From Chlamydiota bacterium (GTDB lineage Bacteria; Chlamydiota; Chlamydiia; Chlamydiales; Rhabdochlamydiaceae): DNA of 5,559 nucleotides. Position numbers and translations under genes: made by a program. Position 1 is the stretch's first letter; the number at the start of each line of letters is the position of its first letter. The stretch spans positions 1 to 5,559 of the forward strand of contig VGMB01000114.1 of the NCBI GenBank assembly GCA_016866585.1, read 5' to 3'. The notes beneath the pieces were generated by a model that worked only from the letters and a program-made list of their open reading frames with translations, was not told the origin of the DNA and made no database searches. Positions 1 through 5,559 of the stretch are shown here, piece after piece.

Positions 1-77
1 CCTGTGGATTTAGAAATCGGGAGAACTTCAAGATAGCGATTTATTTTCATTGTGGTGGTCTTGAGCTTTACCCATAA
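1..77 (+). CDS. C-terminal end of an ISL3-like transposase (5' part outside window)
   Basis: The frame beginning at base 3 is open from the window edge and ends at TAA 75-77. Its residues include GFRNRENFKIAIYFHCGG followed by LELYP and the stop. From memory of the family, ISL3 (IS204/IS1001/IS1096/IS1165) transposases commonly end with a Gly-Phe/Tyr-Arg-Asn-x-x-Asn-Phe block shortly before the stop, sometimes with a His-Cys-Gly-Gly tail, so I call this the end of such a transposase. The protein would cut and join the ends of its own element using a DDE catalytic core that lies upstream, outside the window. Whether the gene is intact cannot be judged from 24 residues. A probable terminal repeat directly follows the stop, as expected at the right end of an insertion sequence. 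Confidence 0.6.
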   Translation, partial: CGFRNRENFKIAIYFHCGGLELYP

Positions 78-94
78 AAAAGTCGGAAGGACCC
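75..94 (+). repeat. Probable right terminal inverted repeat of the ISL3-like element
   Basis: The stretch overlapping the transposase stop reads into AGTCGGAAGGACCC, ending near base 94. Read inward from the outside it is GGGTCCTTCCGACT, which resembles the G-rich ends with a CTTCCG core known from ISL3 elements. Its position right after the stop codon also fits. The left end is outside the window, so the repeat cannot be paired. ISL3 elements usually duplicate 8 bp of target, which would put one copy at about 95-102. Confidence 0.35.
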
Positions 95-132
95 AAAATA
101 ATAACCATATGATTATTTCGCTGAAATGATAG

Positions 133-159
133 AAAAAGAACCCTACGATGGTTCTTTTT
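133..159. terminator. Bidirectional hairpin terminator
   Basis: AAAAAGAACC (133-142) pairs perfectly with GGTTCTTTTT (150-159) around a seven-base loop, CTACGAT. The A run before and the T run after the GC-containing core allow intrinsic termination on either strand. It sits between the insertion sequence end and the effector operon, so it could stop transposase transcription from running into the operon. Confidence 0.6.
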
Positions 160-205
160 AATTTGCTTACTGAGTATTGAGTTTTCTGCTTTTTGGTAAT
201 ATTCT

Positions 206-226
206 TAGGATGTTCTCTGCATCCTA
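206..226. other. Small perfect hairpin, 7-bp stem
   Basis: TAGGATG (206-212) and CATCCTA (220-226) are exact reverse complements around the loop TTCTCTG. There is no T run on either side, so it is not a standard terminator. It could be an operator dyad, part of a transcript leader, or chance. Confidence 0.3.
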
Positions 227-333
227 CTAACTAAATTGTCTACGTTTGGACTGTTCTTTATCGATAAAATCTTTAATTACATTATAATTATCCTTAGATT
301 TTTAGTTTTTAAATAAAATAAGAGCGTTATCTT

Positions 334-363
334 TTGAATATCTTAATAAAATATAAATATTAT
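334..363 (+). promoter_or_regulatory. Candidate sigma-70-like promoter of the operon
   Basis: TTGAAT (334-339) and TATTAT (358-363) are separated by 18 bases, which would start transcription near base 370 and give a leader of about 30 bases. A perfect TATAAT at 369-374 is an alternative -10 box, but its upstream spacing gives only a poor -35. In such AT-rich DNA these matches occur easily by chance. Confidence 0.3.
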
Positions 364-393
364 TTATTTATAATTTTTAATAAAAAGTGCATA

Positions 394-399
394 GAGGGG
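394..399 (+). promoter_or_regulatory. Ribosome binding site deciding the ATG start at 402
   Basis: GAGGGG lies just upstream of ATG 402-404 and is the only purine-rich GC stretch in the area. The spacing is short (about four bases from GAGG), but it supports ATG 402 over the in-frame GTG at 387, whose upstream sequence is only A/T and which would place this site inside the coding region. Confidence 0.55.
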
Positions 400-401
400 A
401 A

Positions 402-2504
402 ATGTCTGGTAGTATCATAACTATAGGAAATGTAGGGGCTTTGACGAGCGCTTATATTGAGGCGATGCAGAAAAACTATCCCCGGGCCGATCAAATAATT
501 GAAAGACTGCCTGAAAATATTCGTATTAAAATAAGACAAAAAACACCTTCAGAGACAGATCTAAGCAGTATACGATATGCAATTGTAGAGCTTGCAGTCG
601 ATGGGGTTAATGATTTATCACCGGACAGTAAAACTTCCCTATTCACAGTTTTTCGAGCATATTGCAATAAAAAAGGTATCGGCGATGTTGAAAATACAAT
701 AGACCTAGATTGGGTGAGGGATCATACAAAGGACAAAAATGAGGGTTCCTATGCTAAGGTTTTCAGTCTGTTCAAAGCTCTTGAGCATATTTCGCTGCAA
801 AGCAAATTAAAGGAGTGGGCAGGAGACAACACAAATCAGCTTAATGCTGCGCAAAAAATACATGATTTCATCGAAAACCCCAGCAGTTCTAGATTAGATT
901 TGTCGAATTTAAATTTGGAATCTTTACCTGATATTTTCGATCATTCAGTATGTCGCTATAGACTAAGAGACTTTATAGTGTCTCAAAATAATCTGGTTTA
1001 CCTACCGGAATCTATATGTAATATGGAAGGTTTAATGGTTTTATATCTAAGCGGCAACAAATTGCAGGCAATACCAGCACGTATAGGTAATATTAGAAAT
1101 TTAACCAACTTATCTCTCGAAAAAAATCAACTACAAGATCTTCCGTATTCAATAGCCGGGCTTAGTAAATTGACAAACTTAGACCTGTCTTATAATCGTT
1201 TCTCATTTGTTCCTGAACCTATATTGTATTTGAGTAGCTTAAAAAGATTACATTTACAAAATAATCAACTACAGGTAATTCCTGATTCCGTAGATAATCT
1301 GAAAGAATTGAATTGTTTAAATGTATCAGAGAATAATCTTGAATCAATTCCACGTAGTATAGGAAAATTAAACAAATTAACTAATCTAAGTTTAAGCTCT
1401 AATCCCATTCTTTTTGTTCCAGATTCCATAGGACTTCTTGATAAATTAATTGTGCTATCGATGGCCAATATAAACACCCTGCAATCTTTACCAAGCTCCC
1501 TATTACATTTAAAATCAAATTGCCAAATTTTGCTGCGTAATTCGAACCTTACACCTCAGTTAGCAGATATGTTGACAGAAGGTATAATTTCTTTAGATGG
1601 AGCTGCTCCTAAATTTCACATCCCCGGAATAGATGTTTTTTCTTTAGATCAAGCGAGGCAAATTAACCACATTCTCCGGAGATTCCATTTAGAATGTGAG
1701 AAAGAAGGTTTTGTATCTTTTAAGACAAACTATCCCGCTCTTTTTTCCTATATGCTTAAAAATAATCAGCTCAAAATTACTAATGAGTGGATTGATCGTT
1801 TTTTAATAATTCAAAAAGTAATGGCAGACAACGGAGATGATCTTTCTAACAAGATACTCTTTTATTTTGAACTTGCAGAGCAAAATTCCTCTTATCGAGA
1901 TGTTTTTTTTGCGACCATTGCAGAGGCTACGATTACATGCGGAGATCGAATGGTCCTTTCAGTACTTCATTTAGGCATAGCCTACAGTCACTGTGTGATT
2001 GATAAAACAGATTTGAAAGGATACGCAAACTTTTTAATTCATGGTTCTTGGATGATAGAACAGCTTGAAGAGATAGCTCGTGTTAAAGTCATTGCTTTAG
2101 AAAGCTCTAATATATGTGGCCGTCGTCCAGATCCTATTGAGGTTTTTCTTGCTTATCCGGTGAAATTAAAAGAAAGGCTAAGTCTGCAAATCGATGTCGG
2201 TGGTATGTTTCATTTTGGCGCTAGCGATGTAAACGAACAAGATTTAGAAGATGCTGCATCTTTTATCGAATCCCAGTTGTCTTCATCTGATTCTAAAGCC
2301 AGTATCTTAGTGATGAGAAATGATTGGTTAGAAGCTTTGAAAGTTAAGTGTCCCATTGAATTTAAGCAAATTACAGATAATAGAGATAAAAGCATCGATG
2401 CTTTAATGAGTCATGCCAACGACTGTGCTTTACAAGAATCTCTGTTTATCGAAAACGAATATAAACAAAGACTTAAGGATCTAACAAAAGAAGCTTTAGA
2501 ATGA
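402..2504 (+). CDS. Leucine-rich-repeat NEL-type E3 ubiquitin ligase effector (IpaH/SspH/SlrP family)
   Basis: The 700-residue product has three parts. Residues 1-164 are largely helical in appearance and end with a Trp-Ala...Ala-x-Lys-Ile segment like the one preceding the repeats in SspH-type proteins. Residues about 165-395 hold roughly ten leucine-rich repeats of 23 residues (pattern LxxLxLxxNxLxxLPxxIxxLxx). Residues about 400-700 match the NEL domain: an acidic FYFELAEQNSSYRDVFF-like lead-in, the catalytic Cys-x-Asp motif TCGDRM (Cys513, Asp515), EQLEEIARVKV, DPIEVFLAY (577-585), FGASDVNEQDLEDA (from 605) and a helical tail ending LTKEALE, so the domain looks complete. Family knowledge: such proteins are secreted into host cells, carry ubiquitin on the Cys and pass it to a host protein chosen by the repeats. 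ATG 402 is preferred over GTG 387 because of the upstream GAGGGG. The stop overlaps the next start. The host target cannot be read from sequence. Confidence 0.9.
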   Translation: MSGSIITIGNVGALTSAYIEAMQKNYPRADQIIERLPENIRIKIRQKTPSETDLSSIRYAIVELAVDGVNDLSPDSKTSLFTVFRAYCNKKGIGDVENTIDLDWVRDHTKDKNEGSYAKVFSLFKALEHISLQSKLKEWAGDNTNQLNAAQKIHDFIENPSSSRLDLSNLNLESLPDIFDHSVCRYRLRDFIVSQNNLVYLPESICNMEGLMVLYLSGNKLQAIPARIGNIRNLTNLSLEKNQLQDLPYSIAGLSKLTNLDLSYNRFSFVPEPILYLSSLKRLHLQNNQLQVIPDSVDNLKELNCLNVSENNLESIPRSIGKLNKLTNLSLSSNPILFVPDSIGLLDKLIVLSMANINTLQSLPSSLLHLKSNCQILLRNSNLTPQLADMLTEGIISLDGAAPKFHIPGIDVFSLDQARQINHILRRFHLECEKEGFVSFKTNYPALFSYMLKNNQLKITNEWIDRFLIIQKVMADNGDDLSNKILFYFELAEQNSSYRDVFFATIAEATITCGDRMVLSVLHLGIAYSHCVIDKTDLKGYANFLIHGSWMIEQLEEIARVKVIALESSNICGRRPDPIEVFLAYPVKLKERLSLQIDVGGMFHFGASDVNEQDLEDAASFIESQLSSSDSKASILVMRNDWLEALKVKCPIEFKQITDNRDKSIDALMSHANDCALQESLFIENEYKQRLKDLTKEALE
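891..1570 (+). repeat. Leucine-rich-repeat coding segment
   Basis: About ten consecutive units of 23 codons, with clear examples of the form LTNLSLEKNQLQDLPYSIAG and LTNLDLSYNRFSFVPEPILY. The middle units are the most regular; the first and last (around residues 165-190 and 372-395) are degenerate, as is usual for capping repeats. The 23-residue unit is longer than the roughly 20-residue unit of Shigella IpaH proteins. Several units share near-identical codons (for example the LTNLSL and LTNLDL starts), consistent with growth by duplication. Confidence 0.85.
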
Positions 2505-3946
2505 GTGGTATTAGTTCTATTAATCAATCCTCTTCAAGTTTAGATTATCAATTTGATAATCTTCACTCTCAAATAAAAAAAAACATAAAAAGGTTTTGCC
2601 GTTATGGCGATGAGAATTTAGATAAAATCTATGATGATATTTTCGTTTACGATAAAGATAGATTTTCTGAGGAGGACCGCAGAGCAATTGTTGATATTAT
2701 ATTAATTGATTGCAGAGGTAACACCAAATCCTTGACCCTATGGAAAGCTTTTCAGAGTAAAATACCAGAGTATGAGCTAACTTCTTTCCAGAAAATAATC
2801 CTTGATATTAGAAATGATACATCAAGGGTATTAGATTATAGCAAAATAACGGATAGGTTAACTCAGGGGGGATGCTTTACAAAAGAAAACTTAGATTGTT
2901 GTGTTGATATTGCTTTTACTATAAACCATCCTTTAATCTTGCATCCTGCTACAGATCCTGTTAAGGTAAACGATTACACTCTAAATTTTTTATGGATAAA
3001 TTTAAATCCTCAGGATCGAATCAGAAATTCTGCCGAGAATATATTTGGTGATGGCTCTAATGATCGACAAATGGCTGATTTTTACGGTAAGTTATCTTTG
3101 TGGGCAGATCTTCATCCACAAGTTAGTGTAAATCTTTGGGTAGATACTGCTTTACTTACTGAGAGGGCTGTGAATAGGGCTTTTGAAGATATGCAATCTT
3201 TATCTGCAGAAAAAAACATCTCCTTGAAATTACGAGATGTTCGATCTATCGCTAAGGTTCAATCTTCTATGCAGAGGTATTTTCATCCAGCAATTCCTGT
3301 TTACTTCAGGGTAGATCTAGCGAAAGTACTTATTGCGGATGAATTGATGTTGGATTCAGACCATTTTAAGTATGTTGTTATTTCAGATATTGACATAACT
3401 CCGTTACCATCCGAACTCCTTTTTGACCAAAGAACAGTTGACTTTTTAGATCAATTTGGATTTGTCTTAAATAGATGTGGATCATCAAATATAGAAAATA
3501 GCTTTTTTATTTATAAAACTGGAAATGAAAAGCTGCGGGATACACATGCTAAGTTTTTGATTGAAGGTATTGACCACAAAATGAACTGTGTTGAGAAAGA
3601 GGGATTACAAAGTTTTCTTAAAGCAGAGTATAGATTTTCTTCCCAATCAGTTTTTAACGAGTATTGTAGATTTGCTGCGGAAATGGAGTGGGGTATGAAA
3701 GATAGATTTGATTTTGCTCCAAGAAAAGTAGTAGGAACACCCCTAAGCCAGTTTTGCTCAGCAGCTTTTGGTGATGATTATACTGATCATCGAAATGAAG
3801 AATTTAGATTTGCCTCATACTCTCTTGATGAGCCATATGTAAGAAAAGGGAGGGCTATGAAAGACTCTGGTAATCCTCTCAATTATGTTAAGTTGTCAGC
3901 TTTTTCTAATTGGGAACCTACTACAATCTCTCTAGATGTCGCGTAA
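2501..3946 (+). CDS. Putative GT-A glycosyltransferase effector with D-x-D motif
   Basis: The 481-residue product is not a protein I can name. Its central part has the layout of the DXD sugar-binding glycosyltransferases (Gly_transf_sug / TcdA-TcdB-like): FLWIN at residues 163-167, a SLWADLHPQVSVNLWVDT block around Trp201, a YFRVDLAKVLIADE block with Arg270 and Asp272, and a hydrophobic strand ending SDIDIT with Asp296 and Asp298, which would bind a metal and the nucleotide sugar. Residues 1-150 are charged, helical and unassigned; the C-terminal 170 residues are also unassigned. There is no signal peptide or membrane segment. The start overlaps the previous stop as ATGA, and there is no strong ribosome site of its own, so translation is probably coupled. 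The first residues, MSGISSI, resemble those of the upstream effector. Inference: a secreted enzyme that glycosylates a host protein. The fold assignment is moderate and the substrate unknown. Confidence 0.7.
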   Translation: MSGISSINQSSSSLDYQFDNLHSQIKKNIKRFCRYGDENLDKIYDDIFVYDKDRFSEEDRRAIVDIILIDCRGNTKSLTLWKAFQSKIPEYELTSFQKIILDIRNDTSRVLDYSKITDRLTQGGCFTKENLDCCVDIAFTINHPLILHPATDPVKVNDYTLNFLWINLNPQDRIRNSAENIFGDGSNDRQMADFYGKLSLWADLHPQVSVNLWVDTALLTERAVNRAFEDMQSLSAEKNISLKLRDVRSIAKVQSSMQRYFHPAIPVYFRVDLAKVLIADELMLDSDHFKYVVISDIDITPLPSELLFDQRTVDFLDQFGFVLNRCGSSNIENSFFIYKTGNEKLRDTHAKFLIEGIDHKMNCVEKEGLQSFLKAEYRFSSQSVFNEYCRFAAEMEWGMKDRFDFAPRKVVGTPLSQFCSAAFGDDYTDHRNEEFRFASYSLDEPYVRKGRAMKDSGNPLNYVKLSAFSNWEPTTISLDVA

Positions 3947-4267
3947 ACTGACTGTGCTGAAAAAAAAATATAAAAAACTATTTTAGAAATCGTCTTGGGG
4001 AAATTTTAGCAAAATACTCAATTGAGTTGTTCTAAAGAAAAAAACTCTTATGTAGCTAAATAATAATAAGATTAATGTGAATAACTGTTTGACTCAAAAA
4101 AAATATGAATGAAAAGATTATTTGCTTTAGAGATTTCCTAGAGAGGCATGATCAGGAAGTTTGAGAATATGGGAAAATGACAAGGAATACTTCAGCAGAT
4201 AGGAATAGTAGTTAATAAAGTATATCTTTATAGGTAATAGAGGTTTTCATTCATTTTTTTTCTGCAG
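3947..4267. other. Non-coding, AT-rich region between convergent genes
   Basis: I see no credible gene. The region contains a nine-A run soon after the glycosyltransferase stop, a 12-base palindrome ACTCAATTGAGT (4016-4027) with no T run, and an imperfect inverted repeat at its right side. Short open stretches from ATG 4104 run only 19 codons before a stop. No convincing intrinsic terminator for the operon was found, so termination may use one of the weak dyads or a factor. Decayed coding sequence too worn to recognise is possible. Confidence 0.55.
4096..4261. repeat. Imperfect inverted repeat pair flanking about 130 bases
   Basis: The left arm at 4096-4115 is eight A's followed by TATGAATGAAAA. 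The right arm at 4244-4261 is TTTTCATTCA followed by eight T's, whose complement is the left arm without two bases. The interior (4116-4243) shows no gene. The arms could be the ends of a small non-autonomous element, or a long-range dyad, but much of the match is A/T run. Confidence 0.35.
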
Positions 4268-4660
4268 TTAATGCTTAGAGTTAGTCAAAATCTTAGATAG
4301 TCCTAACTCTATTTGGTAGATGTTTGAGATATTAAACTTGGGTTGATGCTCTTTAAAAACTTCAGAATCCTTTAGGCCCGAACCTGTTAGTGTAATAACC
4401 ACAGATTCACTCTTTTTGATTTTGCCTGCTCTGCGTAGATTTTTTTACAGCAATCAAAGAAGTTGCAGCGGAAGGCTCTACGAAAAAATCTGCCTGAGCT
4501 AAAAGGTGTTGCTCAGTCAAAATTTCTTCCTCTGTTACATCTTCAGCAAGCGATTGATATTTGTATGCTTTATGAAGAATTTCATCATCCTCATAAGATT
4601 TCCTGTCGTAATGGCCTTATCAATTGTTTGGATATTTGAAAAAGGTAGTAGTTTTTAATA
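4268..4660 (-). pseudogene. thrC: Threonine synthase remnant, C-terminal part, frameshifted
   Basis: Reading leftward on the minus strand, one frame gives SNIQTIDKAITTGN (4639-4598), like the IxTIAxAIxIGNP block of threonine synthase. A second frame (about 4598-4441) gives SYEDDEI, then VTEEEILTEQHLLAQADFF, then VEPSAATSLIAVKK. The first frame then resumes (4438-4268) with LRRAGKIKKSESVVITLTGS, GLKDSEVFKEHQPKF and a TAA stop. Family knowledge: threonine synthase is a PLP enzyme converting O-phosphohomoserine to threonine, and the EPSAA and LTGxGLKD blocks are typical of its C-terminal end. The second frame change falls in a run of seven T's at 4440-4446 (seven A's in the gene), where six would restore reading. 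The N-terminal two thirds, including the PLP lysine, are missing. Other fold-type II PLP enzymes (for example threonine dehydratase) are less likely. The relic is convergent with the effector operon. Confidence 0.75.
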
Positions 4661-4804
4661 ACTTTATAAACTTTTACATTGCCATAAATCAAATAGATGC
4701 CAAATCAGACATTTGGAGCCTTGATGGCGTCGTTGCGTAATTGGCTTTTTGACAAGTTTTTAATTTATAAACTGCAAGCCTATAAGCTCTTGGAGATCTG
4801 GACA
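4661..4804. other. Unassigned stretch between threonine synthase relic and transposase
   Basis: The sequence around 4699-4745 (CCAAATCAGACATTTGGAGC and GATGGCGTCGTTGCGTAATT) is richer in GC than its surroundings. Bases just after the transposase stop should contain the right end of that insertion sequence, so the element boundary probably lies somewhere here, and the missing part of the threonine synthase gene was probably lost at this junction. I cannot identify the terminal repeat because the other end is outside the window. Confidence 0.4.
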
Positions 4805-5559
4805 CTAGGTTCTTACAGGCAGCCCAAGGGTGTTTAGTTTATTGATAATTAATGATTTAAGAAGTATTTCGTGATGCTGGTTGATTAGAGACCTGCTTTT
4901 AAGGGTATTTCCTGGAATTCCTTTGATTCTTGAGATTGCTGTTTCTACCAGCGATCTCCTATGGTATCCCCTTATTTTTTTCCACTTCTTTAAGGCCTCT
5001 TCATTGTTTCCCATTTTATAGATCATCTGCAGGGTTTCATCTCTTTTACTTTGGTCTATTCCTATTTTATACTTGGATCCTTTCCTGGGAGGCGTAATGA
5101 GATTTATCCTCTCTCTTTCCGCTAACCTATACATTTCATATGAGTCTAAAGCTCCATCCATGAGCACATTTTTAACCGATTTAGGAAGATGATCCATTGT
5201 CATTTTGAATAGGGTAGGATCTCCAAATGATTCATCTGAGGTAATAGTAAAGAGAATTTCATGCGTTTCAGGACATACGCCTAAGGTCATTTTCCTCCAC
5301 TTTTTCCTCTTAGATTCCCCATGTATTTTTACCAAAGTAGAGTCAATGGCGATATGTGTAGGTTTGTGGAGGGAGAGTTTTTTATAGTCTAAGTTCAACC
5401 ACTTCACTTTTCTTGAAATTCTAGAATAGGACGGAACAGGCAGCGTGATTTGCATCATAGTAAATAACAAGCGAATGAACCCTTCGGTAGAACGAAGAGT
5501 AAGATGAAAAAAGAACCTCACCATACAGATTGCTTGAATGGCAGAATCGGAGTATTTTT
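4805..5559 (-). CDS. IS5/IS1182-like DDE transposase, N-terminus beyond the window edge
   Basis: The reading frame is open from the window end to TAG at 4805-4807. An ATG at 5522-5524 is probably not the start, because the eleven upstream in-frame residues, KYSDSAIQAIC, match the usual YSDxAIxxC lead of this family and continue into MVRFFFHLTLRSTEGF. Numbered from that Met, the DDE residues are Asp61 (AIDSTLVKIHGE), Asp123 (VLMDGALDSYE) and Glu194. The last lies in the exact Y-(2)-R-(3)-E-(6)-K signature (Tyr187, Arg190, Glu194, Lys201). The visible 250 residues contain no stop or frameshift, so the catalytic core appears intact and the element may be active. The protein catalyses transposition of its own element. 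Family-level assignment (IS5 group) is firm; the subgroup is not. Confidence 0.88.
   Translation of the reverse strand, partial: KYSDSAIQAICMVRFFFHLTLRSTEGFIRLLFTMMQITLPVPSYSRISRKVKWLNLDYKKLSLHKPTHIAIDSTLVKIHGESKRKKWRKMTLGVCPETHEILFTITSDESFGDPTLFKMTMDHLPKSVKNVLMDGALDSYEMYRLAERERINLITPPRKGSKYKIGIDQSKRDETLQMIYKMGNNEEALKKWKKIRGYHRRSLVETAISRIKGIPGNTLKSRSLINQHHEILLKSLIINKLNTLGLPVRT

Larger units (their letters stand above)
160..401 (+). other. AT-rich non-coding leader region upstream of the effector operon
   Basis: No convincing gene is visible on either strand. The region holds a 7-7-7 hairpin (206-226), a perfect TATAAT at 283-288 without a good -35 box, a second TATAAT at 369-374, and long A/T runs from about 280 to 386. 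It must contain the promoter of the operon unless transcription enters from the left past the hairpin at 133-159. Confidence 0.6.

Noticed and set aside
387..401. GTG start at 387, adding five residues to the NEL protein
   Set aside because: The GAGGGG ribosome-site candidate falls inside this extension, and the resulting N-terminus loses the resemblance to the MSG start of the downstream gene.
1265..1477. Minus-strand open frame of 70 codons
   Set aside because: It lies wholly inside the leucine-rich-repeat region on the opposite strand, has no ribosome site and no recognisable motif; the overlapping plus-strand protein is well supported.
2210..2395. Minus-strand open frame of 61 codons
   Set aside because: It is antisense to the NEL domain coding region and shows no independent evidence of being a gene.
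4016..4027. Palindrome ACTCAATTGAGT as terminator of the effector operon
   Set aside because: It has no loop and no following T run, so it does not meet the form of an intrinsic terminator; it is left as a bare palindrome.
4104..4163. Short frame MNEKIICFRDFLERHDQEV as a small gene
   Set aside because: Only 19 codons, no ribosome site, and the reading does not continue in any frame with recognisable protein sequence.
4697..4837. Plus-strand open frame of 46 codons starting MPNQTFGALM
   Set aside because: No ribosome site, no recognised family, and its end overlaps the transposase gene antisense; more likely non-coding DNA at the element boundary.
5205..5387. Plus-strand open frame of 60 codons
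   Set aside because: It is antisense to the catalytic core of the transposase, which has the exact DDE and Y-(2)-R-(3)-E-(6)-K residues.
1..5559. CRISPR array, tRNA or rRNA genes
   Set aside because: No regularly spaced direct repeats, and no cloverleaf or conserved rRNA segments seen on either strand.

Overview
The window is strongly AT-rich and carries two long, intact genes for proteins that look like host-directed effectors, set between transposon sequences and gene debris. This mix (a eukaryote-type leucine-rich-repeat E3 ligase, a toxin-like glycosyltransferase, several insertion sequences and a decayed biosynthetic gene) fits the chromosome of an intracellular bacterium. A chlamydia-related symbiont of amoebae or arthropods is my best guess, and a Legionella-like or other intracellular gamma-proteobacterium is possible. 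No marker gene in the window fixes the taxon, so this is inference.

Layout. Bases 1-77 (+) encode the last residues of an ISL3-type transposase, followed by a probable terminal inverted repeat (about 75-94) and a strong hairpin with a T run (133-159). Bases 160-401 are non-coding and very AT-rich and should hold the promoter of the following pair of genes. Gene 1 (402-2504, +) encodes a 700-residue protein with an N-terminal helical region, about ten 23-residue leucine-rich repeats and a complete C-terminal NEL (IpaH/SspH/SlrP-type) E3 ubiquitin ligase domain with a Cys-x-Asp motif. Gene 2 (2501-3946, +) overlaps it by four bases (ATGA) and encodes a 481-residue protein with features of a GT-A glycosyltransferase, including a D-x-D motif. 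Bases 3947-4267 are non-coding, with an imperfect inverted repeat. At 4268-4660 (-) lies a broken C-terminal remnant of a threonine synthase gene with two frame changes. Bases 4661-4804 are unassigned. From 4805 to the window end (-) is an IS5/IS1182-like DDE transposase whose N-terminus lies outside the window.

How it works together. The two central genes form a translationally coupled operon. Their products begin with similar short peptides (MSGSIITI and MSGISSI), which could be a shared secretion signal. The inference is that both are secreted into a eukaryotic host cell, one to attach ubiquitin to a host protein chosen by the repeats, the other to glycosylate a host target. The pair of a NEL ligase and a putative glycosyltransferase in one operon is the most interesting item here. 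The flanking transposases and the threonine synthase relic suggest a plastic, accessory locus.
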